From NCBI GenBank assembly GCA_963732095.1, contig CAVSZA010000040.1, positions 62,001-126,000 on the forward strand: a DNA stretch of 64,000 nt. Reading direction: 5' to 3'. Under the pieces are notes generated by a model. It was given only the letters and a program-made list of their open reading frames with translations. It made no database searches and had not been told where the DNA came from. Shown here piece by piece: positions 25,675 through 34,195 of this stretch. The position numbers were made by a program, and so were the translations under genes. The stretch comes from AP-15 sp963732095 (GTDB taxonomy: Bacteria; Pseudomonadota; Alphaproteobacteria; ATCC43930; CGMCC-115725). Position 1 is the stretch's first letter, and every line of letters begins with the position of its first letter.

Positions 25675-26061
25675 ATGGTGATCTTATTCGGCGTTGGCAA
25701 CGAAGACAACTACGTGAACAAATTTTACCCAGGCTTCGCCAAAGGCATAAACGCCCTTGTCGAATACGTCGGGAACGTCAGAGCGCCGCTCACTGCCGCG
25801 GAGATAGTAGCTTGCACTAAGCACGTGGAAAATTTTTTCGGCGAAACTAAGGCGAGCGGATATTACCGGTTCGGCCCAATAATGCTGGTACGAGGTTATC
25901 GTACTAAAGCCGAGTTAGTAAAAAAGTGTCAAGCAGTTACCCACAAAATCCTTTACGCCTTAGTGGAATACATCGATGGCATTCGCGACCCGCTCACGCC
26001 TGCCGAGAAGCTGGCTTGCATCGACCACATGCGAAAAGCAATCGCGGTCACGCTGCAATGA
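25675..26061 (+). CDS. Unknown protein with an internal duplication
   Basis: 128 residues. Two segments are alike: INALVEYVGNVRAPLTAAE (from about residue 25) and LYALVEYIDGIRDPLTPAE (from about residue 91), each followed by A-C-x-x-H and another charged helix. A strong AAGGAGG lies at 25651, too far from the ATG at 25675 for normal spacing, so initiation at a closer non-ATG codon is possible. No family recognised. It shares the AT-richer composition of the preceding gene and may form an operon with it (34-bp gap). Confidence 0.6.
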   Translation: MVILFGVGNEDNYVNKFYPGFAKGINALVEYVGNVRAPLTAAEIVACTKHVENFFGETKASGYYRFGPIMLVRGYRTKAELVKKCQAVTHKILYALVEYIDGIRDPLTPAEKLACIDHMRKAIAVTLQ

Positions 26062-26164
26062 CGAAGCGCCCCCACCACAACGCAACGGTAAAAGCCGAGA
26101 CAGCACAACAACCGACCCAATCTGACACAGCACTCGAACGACCTGCACTAATTCGAGATTGGAA

Positions 26165-26721
26165 ATCCCCGATGTTACGTGACGGGAAATTTCCTTGTGG
26201 CGCGGTTCATATCTGGTCAAGGAGCTTCGCCTTCAGGGTCTCAGCACGATCGCCGCCGGAAACCAGCTGCTGCCGGGTTTTCTGGCCGATTACAACGCCC
26301 GCTTCGGCAAGGAGCCGCACAACCCCAAGAACCTCCATCGGCCATTGTCGGCCGACGACAATCTCGCCGACGTGTTCGCCTGGCGCGAAGAGCGCACGAT
26401 CTCCAATAAATTGACCCTGCAATACGACAAGGCCTGTTCTTGATCGAGCCCAACGAGATCACCCGCGAGCTTCGCCGCAAGCGCGTCACCGTCCTCGATT
26501 ATCCCGATGGCCGGCTGGCGATCCGCTACCGTGGGTTCGACCTGCCCTACACCACCTTCGACAAGTTGCGGCAGGTTTCGCAGGCGACGATCGTCGAGAA
26601 CAAGCACCTCGGCGCCGTCCTCTCGCACATCCGCGAGCGGCAGATCGAACGTGCAGAAGCTCGCAGCCAATCTGCACCGCGCCGCCAGGGGCAGATCGGC
26701 CACATGTTTAAAGTCGGCTGA
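26165..26721 (+). pseudogene. ISNCY-family transposase C-terminal remnant
   Basis: The first block, from about 26195 (SYLVKELRLQGLSTIAAGN, LLPGFLADYNARFGKEPHNPKNLHRPL, then REERTISNKLTLQYDKA), is the end of the catalytic domain of an ISNCY transposase. A frameshift near 26440 leads to the second block (LIEPNEITRELRRKRVTVLDYPDGRLAIRYRGFDLPY, ending near 26721). The N-terminal half is gone. Confidence 0.75.
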
Positions 26722-26950
26722 ACCGGATCCCACGCCACATTGGCCAGCCTGCACCGCACCGGCTTGACGACATTGTCTGTCGGTTCCGATTCTCTGTGGC
26801 GGGCGAGACGTCGTAAAGCCTGGCCCTGCGGGGCCGCCGCCTCCGGCGGCTGCGGGCTTGACGGCGCCTCGCCCGCCACAGCCCGTTCCACCATCAGATC
26901 AATGAATTGTTGTCGTCCAGCTCGCCCCCTCCCCAACGCGCCGTGACATC

Positions 26951-26990
26951 TCTATCGGTGAGAAATTATGACTTTTCTATCTGTGAGAGA
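26951..26990. repeat. 25-bp-spaced direct repeats, probable IS end
   Basis: TCTATCGGTGAGAAA (26951) and TCTATCTGTGAGAGA (26976) are near-identical and spaced 25 bp apart. Downstream of a transposase remnant, this looks like subterminal repeats at the end of the ISNCY element. The stretch 26722-27115 otherwise holds no gene I can support. Confidence 0.5.
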
Positions 26991-27115
26991 CATTTATCGC
27001 CTTTTAGTTATTGATCGAGTGGGTCTTCGCCAGCCCCGCGCTGCCGGTGTTGCCGTCATTGTCGTCGACAAGGTGCCTCCTGAACCGGCATTCACGCAGG
27101 CATCGACCATGGTCG

Positions 27116-27367
27116 TCAATCGGGCAGATCAAAAAATTTGCACCAGCCGGCGGGGCTGATGTCGCCTTCTACGATTTCGCAGGAGCGGGGCTTGCGGAAC
27201 AGGCTACAGGCGGCGCAGGTCAGCCCGTTCTTCGGCCGGTCCTGATATTCTGCGGCGGCTTGCGACATTTTCTGCTGCGCCGGCGCCGGCGTGGTCGCCC
27301 CGCCGAGGACCACGCCGCAGAGCGCCGCCCGCACCAGGGTGCGGCGTAACACACGCCGCCCCGACAC
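27116..27367 (-). CDS. High-potential iron-sulfur protein (HiPIP) with export signal
   Basis: A GTG at 27367, just after the stop of the amidohydrolase gene, gives 83 residues; a longer frame overlapping that gene is less likely. The leader has arginines (GRRVLRRTLVRA), a hydrophobic core and an AQQ cleavage region, so Tat export of a folded cofactor protein is likely. The mature part has four cysteines spaced C-x2-C-x8-C-x12-C within TCAACSLF...RSCEIVEGDISPAGWC, the HiPIP signature for a [4Fe-4S] cluster. It should be a periplasmic one-electron carrier, and the tight arrangement implies it serves the Tat-type amidohydrolase encoded upstream. Confidence 0.82.
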   Translation of the reverse strand: MSGRRVLRRTLVRAALCGVVLGGATTPAPAQQKMSQAAAEYQDRPKNGLTCAACSLFRKPRSCEIVEGDISPAGWCKFFDLPD

Positions 27368-27377
27368 GCCGCCTGGA

Positions 27378-28874
27378 TCAAACCGCGTTGCGGACCCAGC
27401 CGTAGCGCAGGTTGCTGCGCCCCGGGCCGTTCTTGACATAATCGGCCTTGATCTCGGCAAAGCGGTCGGGCTTGGCGAGCTCGGCGCGCTTGTCGAAATT
27501 GTAGAGGCGCACCGTGTTCTCGGCGAAGATCGCGTTCTTGACTGGGCCGTCGGCCGGACCCAGGGGCTTAAAGCCGTATCGCTTCTGCATGTCTTCGGGG
27601 ATTTCGAGGCGCCGCAGCCCCTCGATCTGCCATTGCGGCGCGCCGGTCCATACCGCGTCGGTGCCCCACAGAATGTGATCGGCGCCGAGCCCCTTGACCA
27701 GCATGCCCATCAATCCCGCCGCGAGGCGCGGCTCGGCGACGGCGGTCCAGGCGAAGAGCTGCCCCAGATCGCCATAGACATTCGTGACGCCGTATTTCTC
27801 GGGGATCTCGGCGAGATCGGTCGTCCACGAGCTGCGGCCGGTCCGGTCGAATTCCGCCATGCCCTCGGCCGGGGTGGCGCCGATCCAGCGATAGCCCGAG
27901 TGGTAGATCAGGAAATTGAGCTGCGGCCAGTCCTTGGCCGCCTTGCCGACATCGCTGACATCGGCATAGGGGCGAAGCCGCGGGAATTTCTCCTCGATGG
28001 CGGGCGCAAACAGACCCTTGTGGATGCAGACGTTCCGGATGCCCGATTTCACCGCCTTCTCGTAGAAGGGGTACATCAGCTTCTCGTCGTCGAGATGGTA
28101 AGGGTAGTTGGCCAGCTCCTTGTGGGTGTTGTCGCCGACGGTATAGCCCTTCCACGAATCAGGCTTGTAGACTTCGATCGCCTTGTCGACCTGGTCGAGC
28201 CAGCCGGGCCAGCCCGGGGTGATCGTGAAATGCGCCATCATGCGCCGCGAGCCGGCCTCCTTGTTGACCTTCTCGCGGGTCTTGAACACCTGCTCCTGCG
28301 GGATGAACCAATCTTCGGGCACCTCCGACGGAGAATTCGACAGCAGCGCCACCTTGGTGTCGCTGTCCATGTAGATCTCTTTGACGTAGTTCGAGTATTT
28401 GAGATCGTCGATCGTCTGTTCCTTGTCGCCGATCTCCTTGTTCCAGCCGGCCTTGCCGACCGCCTCGCGCGCCTTGATGAAGCTCGTCAGGCGGGTGTCG
28501 TCGCGCAGGAAATGGGTGTGGCCGTCGATGACGAACTGCGACGACAGCCCCTGGGCGCGCTCGGCGGCCATATCCGGCGTCGCCGCCTCGGCCTCGCTGA
28601 CCTCGAAGAGGCGGCCAAAGACCTGGTTCATGACCAGGAACGAGGCCGCCATGCCTGAGGCGGTCTGAAAGAACCGCCGCCGCGACAGGCCCTGCCGCCG
28701 GGCGAGGCGGTCGCTCAGCTCCTTGAGCCGCGCTTCAACTTCGCGCTGCTTCTCGGTCTGCGGTACCGGCATGTATTCGTCGCTCGACACGATCTGCGTC
28801 GGCACCGGCGAAGCGAATGACGCCGTCTCCGCCGGCGACAACTCGCGCAACTGCTCCTCAGTCAGAAATTTCAT
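27378..28874 (-). CDS. Amidohydrolase-2 family protein with internal twin-arginine leader
   Basis: The ATG at 28874 gives 498 residues. A charged, coiled region of about 65 residues comes first, then a twin-arginine motif SRRRFFQTASGMAASFLV and a hydrophobic stretch, so the protein is probably exported or anchored by Tat. The TIM-barrel domain from about residue 115 has the metal motif FVIDGHTHF (H-x-H), NVCIHKGLF, LIYHSGYRW, NVYGDLGQLF and DHILWGTDAVWTG with the Asp. It should be a metal-dependent decarboxylase or hydrolase. An exported amidohydrolase followed directly by a HiPIP gene is unusual for chemistry that needs no electrons. Confidence 0.85.
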   Translation of the reverse strand: MKFLTEEQLRELSPAETASFASPVPTQIVSSDEYMPVPQTEKQREVEARLKELSDRLARRQGLSRRRFFQTASGMAASFLVMNQVFGRLFEVSEAEAATPDMAAERAQGLSSQFVIDGHTHFLRDDTRLTSFIKAREAVGKAGWNKEIGDKEQTIDDLKYSNYVKEIYMDSDTKVALLSNSPSEVPEDWFIPQEQVFKTREKVNKEAGSRRMMAHFTITPGWPGWLDQVDKAIEVYKPDSWKGYTVGDNTHKELANYPYHLDDEKLMYPFYEKAVKSGIRNVCIHKGLFAPAIEEKFPRLRPYADVSDVGKAAKDWPQLNFLIYHSGYRWIGATPAEGMAEFDRTGRSSWTTDLAEIPEKYGVTNVYGDLGQLFAWTAVAEPRLAAGLMGMLVKGLGADHILWGTDAVWTGAPQWQIEGLRRLEIPEDMQKRYGFKPLGPADGPVKNAIFAENTVRLYNFDKRAELAKPDRFAEIKADYVKNGPGRSNLRYGWVRNAV

Positions 28875-28890
28875 GTCTCTCTCCGCTGCT

Positions 28891-29235
28891 TCAGGGCAGT
28901 GGCCCGTGTCCGCGCAACAAGATACCCAAAATCGCGATCGTCGCGGCGGCATTGATGCCGACCGCCCAGGTCAGAACCGTAATTTTGCCCGCGAATTCAG
29001 CAACCTTGGCCTCGACCAAAGCAAGCCGGTTTTCGATATGGTCGATCCGGTTTTCGATATGATCGAGCCGGTTTTCGATGTGATCGAGCCGATTTTCAAT
29101 CCGGTCGAGCCGACTTTCAATGTTCGTGAGACGGTTCTCATACCCAGCCAATTCCTCGGCAGCGGCGACAGCATCATCTTCGGGCGCACCTGCCGCCTTG
29201 AAAGCCTGGTAGGTTTTGGCCAGCATGATTGCCAT
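28891..29235 (-). CDS. Heptad-repeat coiled coil with C-terminal membrane anchor
   Basis: 114 residues (ATG at 29235, with a second ATG at 29226). From about residue 32 the protein consists of seven near-identical 7-residue units (ENRLTNI, ESRLDRI, ENRLDHI twice, ENRIDHI, ENRLALV, EAKVAEF), and the DNA repeats with a 21-bp period at 29020-29120. One hydrophobic helix (about 85-106) ends the protein. It resembles DUF1640-like or Bdr-like coiled-coil proteins that form membrane-bound bundles. Copy number of the unit may vary between strains. It ends 16 bp before the Tat-type amidohydrolase start on the same strand. Confidence 0.7.
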   Translation of the reverse strand: MAIMLAKTYQAFKAAGAPEDDAVAAAEELAGYENRLTNIESRLDRIENRLDHIENRLDHIENRIDHIENRLALVEAKVAEFAGKITVLTWAVGINAAATIAILGILLRGHGPLP

Positions 29236-29246
29236 TGCGCGATAAT

Positions 29247-30357
29247 TTAGCGCGCGGTGGTCGGGATTGCGAGGTTGAGCAGCCTTGCGGCGTTACGGCC
29301 CAGGATCGCGCGCCGCTCTATATCGTCGAGGCCCGGCGTCCCTTCGATCATGCCGATCGGATCGACCTCGCCCATATCGGCCGGATAGTCGGTGCCCATC
29401 AGTATGTGATCGGCGCCGTATTCTTCGACGAGGTATTCCAGCTGGTGGTGCGTGTAGACCAGCGCGTCGAAATAGACCCGTCTCAGATAGGTGCTCGGCA
29501 TCCGGTGGATGCGCTCGCAGCAATCCGGGCGTGCCGAGGCGGCGTGGTCGATGCGTCCTGGGTAGGCCGGCAGAAACCCACCGCCATGCGCGACGACCAT
29601 CTTCAGGTTTGGATTGTCGGCGAGCACGCCGCCAAAGATCAGATGATGCAGAGCCACCGTCGAGTTCGAGCGGGTTACCGATCACATTGTTGAAGTAATG
29701 GTCGGCGAGCCGCCGCGCCTCGGTAAACCCGTCCGGATGCATGAAAACGACAAATCCCAATTCCTCACAGCGTGCGAAGATCTTGCGAAAGCGATCCGCC
29801 GACAGGTCGTCGCCGGCGACATGGGTCATGATCTCAATACCGCGGAAGCCAAGCGATTTATGCAATCGGTCGAGCTCGGCGAGCGCCAGCTCGGGGGCCT
29901 GAAACGGCACTGTGCCGAGACCGGCGAAACGGTCCGGGTAGCGGCCGCAGATATCGGCGATGAAATCGTTTATGGCACGCGACGCCTCGAGACCGAGATC
30001 GGGGTCGGCGCCGTAATAGGTCTGGCGCGGCGCCGGTGAGATCGCCTGGATGTCGATCCCCATCCGGTCCATATCCTCGATCCGCTTCTCGGGCGAAGAG
30101 CCCTGAGCTGCGGTCCTCACGCCGTTTTGCCGATTGATCTCGCGGCTGCGTGGGTCGGCCGAGGTTTCGAGAAACCAGCGCGAGACATCGGAATTGCCTT
30201 CGACCATCGCCGCCGCCTTCTCGCAGCGGACATGGCAGTGGATGTCGATCGTGAACCACTTGCCGCGAGGGTGGGCGGGGCCCGGAAAGCGGCCGGCGAA
30301 TGGCTCCGTCCCCGGCGGCAGGCATTTGAACAGAATGTCCTCGCCAGGGCGGCTCAT
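29247..30357 (-). pseudogene. Amidohydrolase-2 family protein, single frameshift
   Basis: The ATG at 30355-30357 overlaps the upstream paralogue's stop (ATGA). The frame is good through FTIDIHCHV (H-x-H) up to HYFNNVIGNPLE, then fails near 29665. The next frame continues with LHHLIFGGVLADNPNLKMVVAHGGGFLPAYPGR and HILMGTDYPADMGE to the normal C-terminus. One base restores about 365 residues parallel to the neighbouring paralogue, so this is a very recent pseudogene, a sequencing error, or less likely a programmed shift. The family includes ACMSD-like decarboxylases. Confidence 0.8.
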
Positions 30358-31439
30358 TGCGGCCTCCTCGGGATCTCGATGCCCAACAGCCTTGCGGCAT
30401 TGCCGCCGAGGATTGCTCGTCGCTCGTTGTCATCGAGCCCGCGGGCGCCCTCGATAAACCCGATCGGGTCGACCTCGCCCATATCGGCAGGGTAATCGGT
30501 GCCCACCAGCACATGATCGGCGCCATATTGATCGACTAGGTATTCGAGCTGATGGTGGGTAAAGACGATCGTGTCGAAATAGAGCCGCTTCAGATAAGTC
30601 GTCGGCATGCGGTTTATCTTTTCGCAGCAGTCAGGCCGCGCCGCTGCCGCATGATCGATCCGGCCCGAATATGCCGGCAGATAGCCGCCGCCATGCGCGA
30701 TCACGAGCTTCAGATTGGGGTGATCGTGCAACACGCCGCCAAAGATCAGGTGATGGACGGCGACGGTCGAATCGAGCGGGTTGCCGATCACGTTGACCAG
30801 ATAATGGTCAGCGAACCGCCGCGCCTCGGGGAACCCGGTGGGGTGCATGAAAATGAGCAAGCCGAGTTCCTCGACGCGGGCGAAGATCTTGCGGAACCGC
30901 TCGGCCGAGAAATCCTCGCCGGCGACATTGGTCGCGATCTCGATGCCGCGAAAACCGAGCGATTTGTGGATGCGGTCGAGTTCGGCTACGGCGAGGTCAG
31001 GCGCCTGAAACGGCACCGTGCCGAGCGGCACAAAACGGTCAGGGTGGCGGGCTGCTATATCGGCGAGATTGTCGTTGACGACGCGGGCGGTGGCGATTCC
31101 GAGATCGGGGTCGGCGCCGTAATAGGTCTGGTTCGGCGAAGGCGAGATCGCCTGGATGTCGATCCCCATCCGATCCATGTCGGCGAGCCGCTTCTCGACC
31201 GAGGTGAATTGGATGCGCGTGCGCTCGGCCTGCTCGCGGTTAACTTGGCGCGTGCGTTCGTTGGCATATTCCTCCCGCGGATGCCGCGTCGCTGCCGCAT
31301 GGCCGGCGACCATCTCCGCGGCCTTCGGTGTCAGCACATGGCAGTGAATATCGACGGTAAACCATTTGCCGCGTGCATGAACCGGACCCGGAAAGCGCCC
31401 CGGAATTTCCGCCCCCGGCGGCAGGCATTTGAACAGCAT
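30354..31439 (-). CDS. Amidohydrolase-2 family (ACMSD-like) metal-dependent decarboxylase/hydrolase
   Basis: 361 residues, intact. The metal motif is FTVDIHCHVL (H-x-H). DRMGIDIQAISPSPNQTYYG, GLGFRGIEIATNV (as SLGFRGIEIATNV), LLIFMHPTGF with His, LVIAHGGGYLPAYSGR with His and HVLVGTDYPADMGEVDP with Asp complete the barrel. Members act on carboxylated aromatics or ring-opened intermediates (for example ACMSD, gamma-resorcylate decarboxylase, OMP amidohydrolases). The downstream gene is a tandem copy overlapping by 4 bp. Cytoplasmic. Confidence 0.88.
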   Translation of the reverse strand: MLFKCLPPGAEIPGRFPGPVHARGKWFTVDIHCHVLTPKAAEMVAGHAAATRHPREEYANERTRQVNREQAERTRIQFTSVEKRLADMDRMGIDIQAISPSPNQTYYGADPDLGIATARVVNDNLADIAARHPDRFVPLGTVPFQAPDLAVAELDRIHKSLGFRGIEIATNVAGEDFSAERFRKIFARVEELGLLIFMHPTGFPEARRFADHYLVNVIGNPLDSTVAVHHLIFGGVLHDHPNLKLVIAHGGGYLPAYSGRIDHAAAARPDCCEKINRMPTTYLKRLYFDTIVFTHHQLEYLVDQYGADHVLVGTDYPADMGEVDPIGFIEGARGLDDNERRAILGGNAARLLGIEIPRRPQ

Positions 31440-31563
31440 CTCGGGTTTCTCCCTCGGTTTCGAGCATTTTAGGCGCTTTCTCGCGATGCTGCGAACAAGA
31501 GGCGTGGACGCTTATACCCGGATCCAGCCGAGGGCGTCGCTGACGCAGCTGTTAGTGCGAAAA

Positions 31564-31665
31564 AATAACAGCCAGAAAACCCGCCTTCCCCGCAGGAACC
31601 CTCAGTTTCTCGCGAGAGCGGCGGCTTAATTTCGCTGTTATCGCTGGCTGTTCTTGGCTGTTATT
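31564..31665. repeat. Repeated GGCTGTTAT motifs and inverted copies after rplQ
   Basis: AATAACAGCCAG (31564-31575) is matched by inverted copies CTGGCTGTT (31644) and TTGGCTGTTATT (31654), with a further CTGTTAT at 31635. It lies 16-117 bp past the rplQ stop and could fold as a terminator for the ribosomal operon, though a T run is weak. Confidence 0.5.
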
Positions 31666-31680
31666 CTACGCGGCCCGAGG

Positions 31681-32103
31681 TTACGCGGCCTCGGCCTCCT
31701 CGGCCTCGGTTCCGGTCGGACCGGAATCCTTGCCCTTGGCTTCGGGGTCGCGGTCGACGAACTCGATAACCGCCATCGCGGCGTTGTCGCCGTAGCGGTA
31801 GCCGGCCTTGATGATGCGGGTATAGCCGCCGGGCCGGTTGGCGTAGCGCTCGGCCAGGGTGGTCATCAGCTTGGCGGCCAAGCCCGCATCCTGCAGCGCG
31901 GCGATGGCGCGCCGCCGGTTGGCGAGACCGCCATGTTTGCCGAGGGTGATCAGCCGCTCGACGATCGGGCGCAGATCCTTGGCCTTGGGCAGGGTCGTCT
32001 TGATCTGCTCATGCTTGATCAGCGCCGCGGCGAGGTTCTCGAACATCGCCTTGCGATGGGCGGATTTGCGGCTGAAGCCGCGGCCGTGAAGGCGATGGCG
32101 CAT
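31681..32103 (-). CDS. rplQ: 50S ribosomal protein L17
   Basis: 140 residues beginning MRHRLHGRGFSRKSAHRKAM, the invariant L17 start, with LPKAKDLRPIVERLITLGK and the C-terminal domain GGYTRIIKAGYRYGDNAAMAVIEFVDRD. An acidic tail (about 20 residues) extends the core, as in other alphaproteobacteria. It lies near the peptide exit tunnel of the large subunit. It follows rpoA by 13 bp. Confidence 0.98.
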   Translation of the reverse strand: MRHRLHGRGFSRKSAHRKAMFENLAAALIKHEQIKTTLPKAKDLRPIVERLITLGKHGGLANRRRAIAALQDAGLAAKLMTTLAERYANRPGGYTRIIKAGYRYGDNAAMAVIEFVDRDPEAKGKDSGPTGTEAEEAEAA

Positions 32104-32116
32104 CGGATCTTGGTCC

Positions 32117-33133
32117 TCAATAGGGCTCGTCGAGGCGCTTGGCCAATTCCTCGATGTTCTCGGGCGGCCAGTTCGGGATCTCCATGCCGAGATGGAGCCC
32201 CATCTGGGCCAGCACCTCCTTGATCTCGTTCAGCGATTTGCGCCCGAAATTCGGGGTCCGCAGCATTTCGGCTTCGGACTTCTGAACGAGGTCGCCGATA
32301 TAGACGATGTTGTCGTTCTTCAGGCAGTTGGCCGAACGTACCGAAAGTTCGAGCTCGTCGACCTTGCGCAGCAGGTTCTTGTTGAACGGCAGCTCGCTCG
32401 GGCGGACGTCTTCCGAAGGATGCCGCGGCTCTTCGAAATTGATGAAGAGCTGCAGCTGGTCCTGCAGGATGCGGGCGGCGAGAGCGACCGCGTCCTCGGG
32501 GGTAACCGCGCCGTTGGTCTCGACCCGGAGCGCCAGCCGGTCGTAATCGGTGACCTGACCGACGCGGGTGTTCTCGACCCGGTACGACACCTTGCGAACC
32601 GGGCTGAACAGCGCGTCGACCGGAATGAGACCGATCGGCGCGTCCTCGGGCCGGTTTTGCGTCGCCGGGACATAGCCCTTGCCGTTCTCGACGGTCAGCT
32701 CCATCGTCATCCTGACGCCGCTCTCGAGCGTGCAGATCACGAGCTCGGGGTTCATGATGTCGATGTCGTGGCCCGTCTCGATCGCGCCGGCGCGGACTTC
32801 ACCGGGTCCGCTGGCACGCAGCCGCATGCGCTTGGGGCCCTCGCCATACATCCGCAAATCGATGCTCTTGACGTTGAGCACGATGTCGGTCACGTCCTCG
32901 AGCACGCCGGGGAGCGAGGAGAATTCGTGCAACACGCCCTCGATCTGCATCGAGGTGATCGCTGCGCCCTGCAGCGACGACATCAACACCCGCCGCAGCG
33001 CATTTCCCAGTGTCAGACCGAAGCCGCGTTCCAGCGGCTCGGCGACGACCGTGGCGACGCGCTTGGGGTCGTCGCCCGGCTCCACCGAAAGCTGTTTCGG
33101 TTTGATCAGTGTTTGCCAATTTCTTTGAAGCAC
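32117..33133 (-). CDS. rpoA: DNA-directed RNA polymerase alpha subunit
   Basis: 338 residues with a GTG start at 33133. The N-terminal dimerisation domain contains GFGLTLGNALRRVLMSSLQGAAI, and the C-terminal domain, LELSVRSANCLKNDNIVYIGDLVQKSEAEMLRTPNFGRKSLNEIKEVL, contacts UP elements and activators. The full family length is present. Placed between rpsK and rplQ as usual. Confidence 0.98.
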   Translation of the reverse strand: MLQRNWQTLIKPKQLSVEPGDDPKRVATVVAEPLERGFGLTLGNALRRVLMSSLQGAAITSMQIEGVLHEFSSLPGVLEDVTDIVLNVKSIDLRMYGEGPKRMRLRASGPGEVRAGAIETGHDIDIMNPELVICTLESGVRMTMELTVENGKGYVPATQNRPEDAPIGLIPVDALFSPVRKVSYRVENTRVGQVTDYDRLALRVETNGAVTPEDAVALAARILQDQLQLFINFEEPRHPSEDVRPSELPFNKNLLRKVDELELSVRSANCLKNDNIVYIGDLVQKSEAEMLRTPNFGRKSLNEIKEVLAQMGLHLGMEIPNWPPENIEELAKRLDEPY

Positions 33134-33250
33134 AGTCGTACCTCGGTCATTTAATGCGGATTTCCATCCGCAACATCAGCCGCCGGCGGCTAAGGGGCGT
33201 CCGGCGTTTACTCGGTTGGGCCGCTCCAACCGGCGGGCGGGCTTGTCGCG

Positions 33251-33649
33251 TCAAACTCGACGCCGCTTGGGCGGACGGCAGCCATTATGGGGGATCGGCG
33301 TCACATCGCGAATCGAGGTGACCGCAAAACCGACCGCCTGCAGCGCGCGCAACGCAGATTCGCGCCCGGAACCGGGCCCTTTGACCTCAATGTCGAGGGT
33401 GCGCATGCCGTGCTCCATGGCCTTGCGACCGGCGTCCTCGGCGGCGACCTGCGCGGCGTAAGGGGTCGATTTTCGCGACCCCTTGAAACCCTGGCTGCCC
33501 GACGAGGACCACGCGATCGTATTGCCCTGGGCATCGGTGATCGTGATCATCGTGTTGTTGAACGTGGCGTTCACATGGGCCGTGCCCGACGTGATGTTCT
33601 TACGTTCGCGCCTGCGCAGTCGCGGCGCCGCTGCCGCCGTTCTCGCCAT
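33251..33649 (-). CDS. rpsK: 30S ribosomal protein S11
   Basis: 132 residues. The core is standard: HVNATFNNTMITITDAQGN, WSSSGSQGFKGSRKSTPYAAQ, VKGPGSGRESALRALQ and the C-terminal DVTPIPHNGCRPPKRRRV that lines the platform of the small subunit. It sits 46 bp after rpsM and 117 bp before rpoA. Confidence 0.98.
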   Translation of the reverse strand: MARTAAAAPRLRRRERKNITSGTAHVNATFNNTMITITDAQGNTIAWSSSGSQGFKGSRKSTPYAAQVAAEDAGRKAMEHGMRTLDIEVKGPGSGRESALRALQAVGFAVTSIRDVTPIPHNGCRPPKRRRV

Positions 33650-33695
33650 GTATTCCTTTCCGCCGGTTGGTTCGAGGTTAGTTCGAGCTGGCCCG

Positions 33696-34064
33696 TTATT
33701 TCTTCTTACCGGCGATCGGCCGGGCCGGACCCTTGCGCGTCCGCGCGTTCGTGTGGGTACGCTGGCCCCGCACCGGCAGCCCCTTGCGGTGGCGCAGCCC
33801 GCGGTAGCAGCCGAGATCCATCAAGCGCTTGATGTTCATCGCCACCTGCCGCCGAAGGTCGCCCTCGACCGTGTATTCGCGGTCGATCAGCTCGCGGACG
33901 CGCAAGACCTCGTCATCGGTCATCTCGTGCACGCGCCGCTCGATCGGAATGCCGACCCGGCCGCAGATCTGGAGAGCCTTGGTCCGTCCGATGCCGTGGA
34001 TGTAGGTCAGCCCGATCGGGACCCGCTTTTGATTAGGAATGTTGACGCCAGCAATCCGCGCCAC
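33696..34064 (-). CDS. rpsM: 30S ribosomal protein S13
   Basis: 122 residues, MARIAGVNIPNQKRVPIGLTYIHGIG, with the C-terminal TNAR-KGPARPIAGKKK tail reaching the tRNA sites. It should be the start of this cluster here. In most proteobacteria adk or secY precedes rpsM; here a TrpB-like gene on the same strand stands 131 bp upstream, so the spc/alpha operon continuity is broken. Confidence 0.98.
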   Translation of the reverse strand: MARIAGVNIPNQKRVPIGLTYIHGIGRTKALQICGRVGIPIERRVHEMTDDEVLRVRELIDREYTVEGDLRRQVAMNIKRLMDLGCYRGLRHRKGLPVRGQRTHTNARTRKGPARPIAGKKK

Positions 34065-34195
34065 CCGCGCTTCTCCTCAAAAAGAACAAAGATGTGGGCT
34101 GCTTCGCACTTTCGCAAGGGCGGGCATTATAAGCATCGCGCCCGTCGCGTCAACCCTAACCGCAGCGTGGCGCCGCTCCGGACCACCAGGAGCCG

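Noticed and set aside
27291..28658. Plus-strand frame of 455 codons opposite the Tat-type amidohydrolase
   Set aside because: Antisense shadow; repetitive Leu/Val/Asp content without domains, while the minus strand has a full metal-binding barrel.
32192..33154. Plus-strand frame of 320 codons opposite rpoA
   Set aside because: Shadow of a universally conserved gene.
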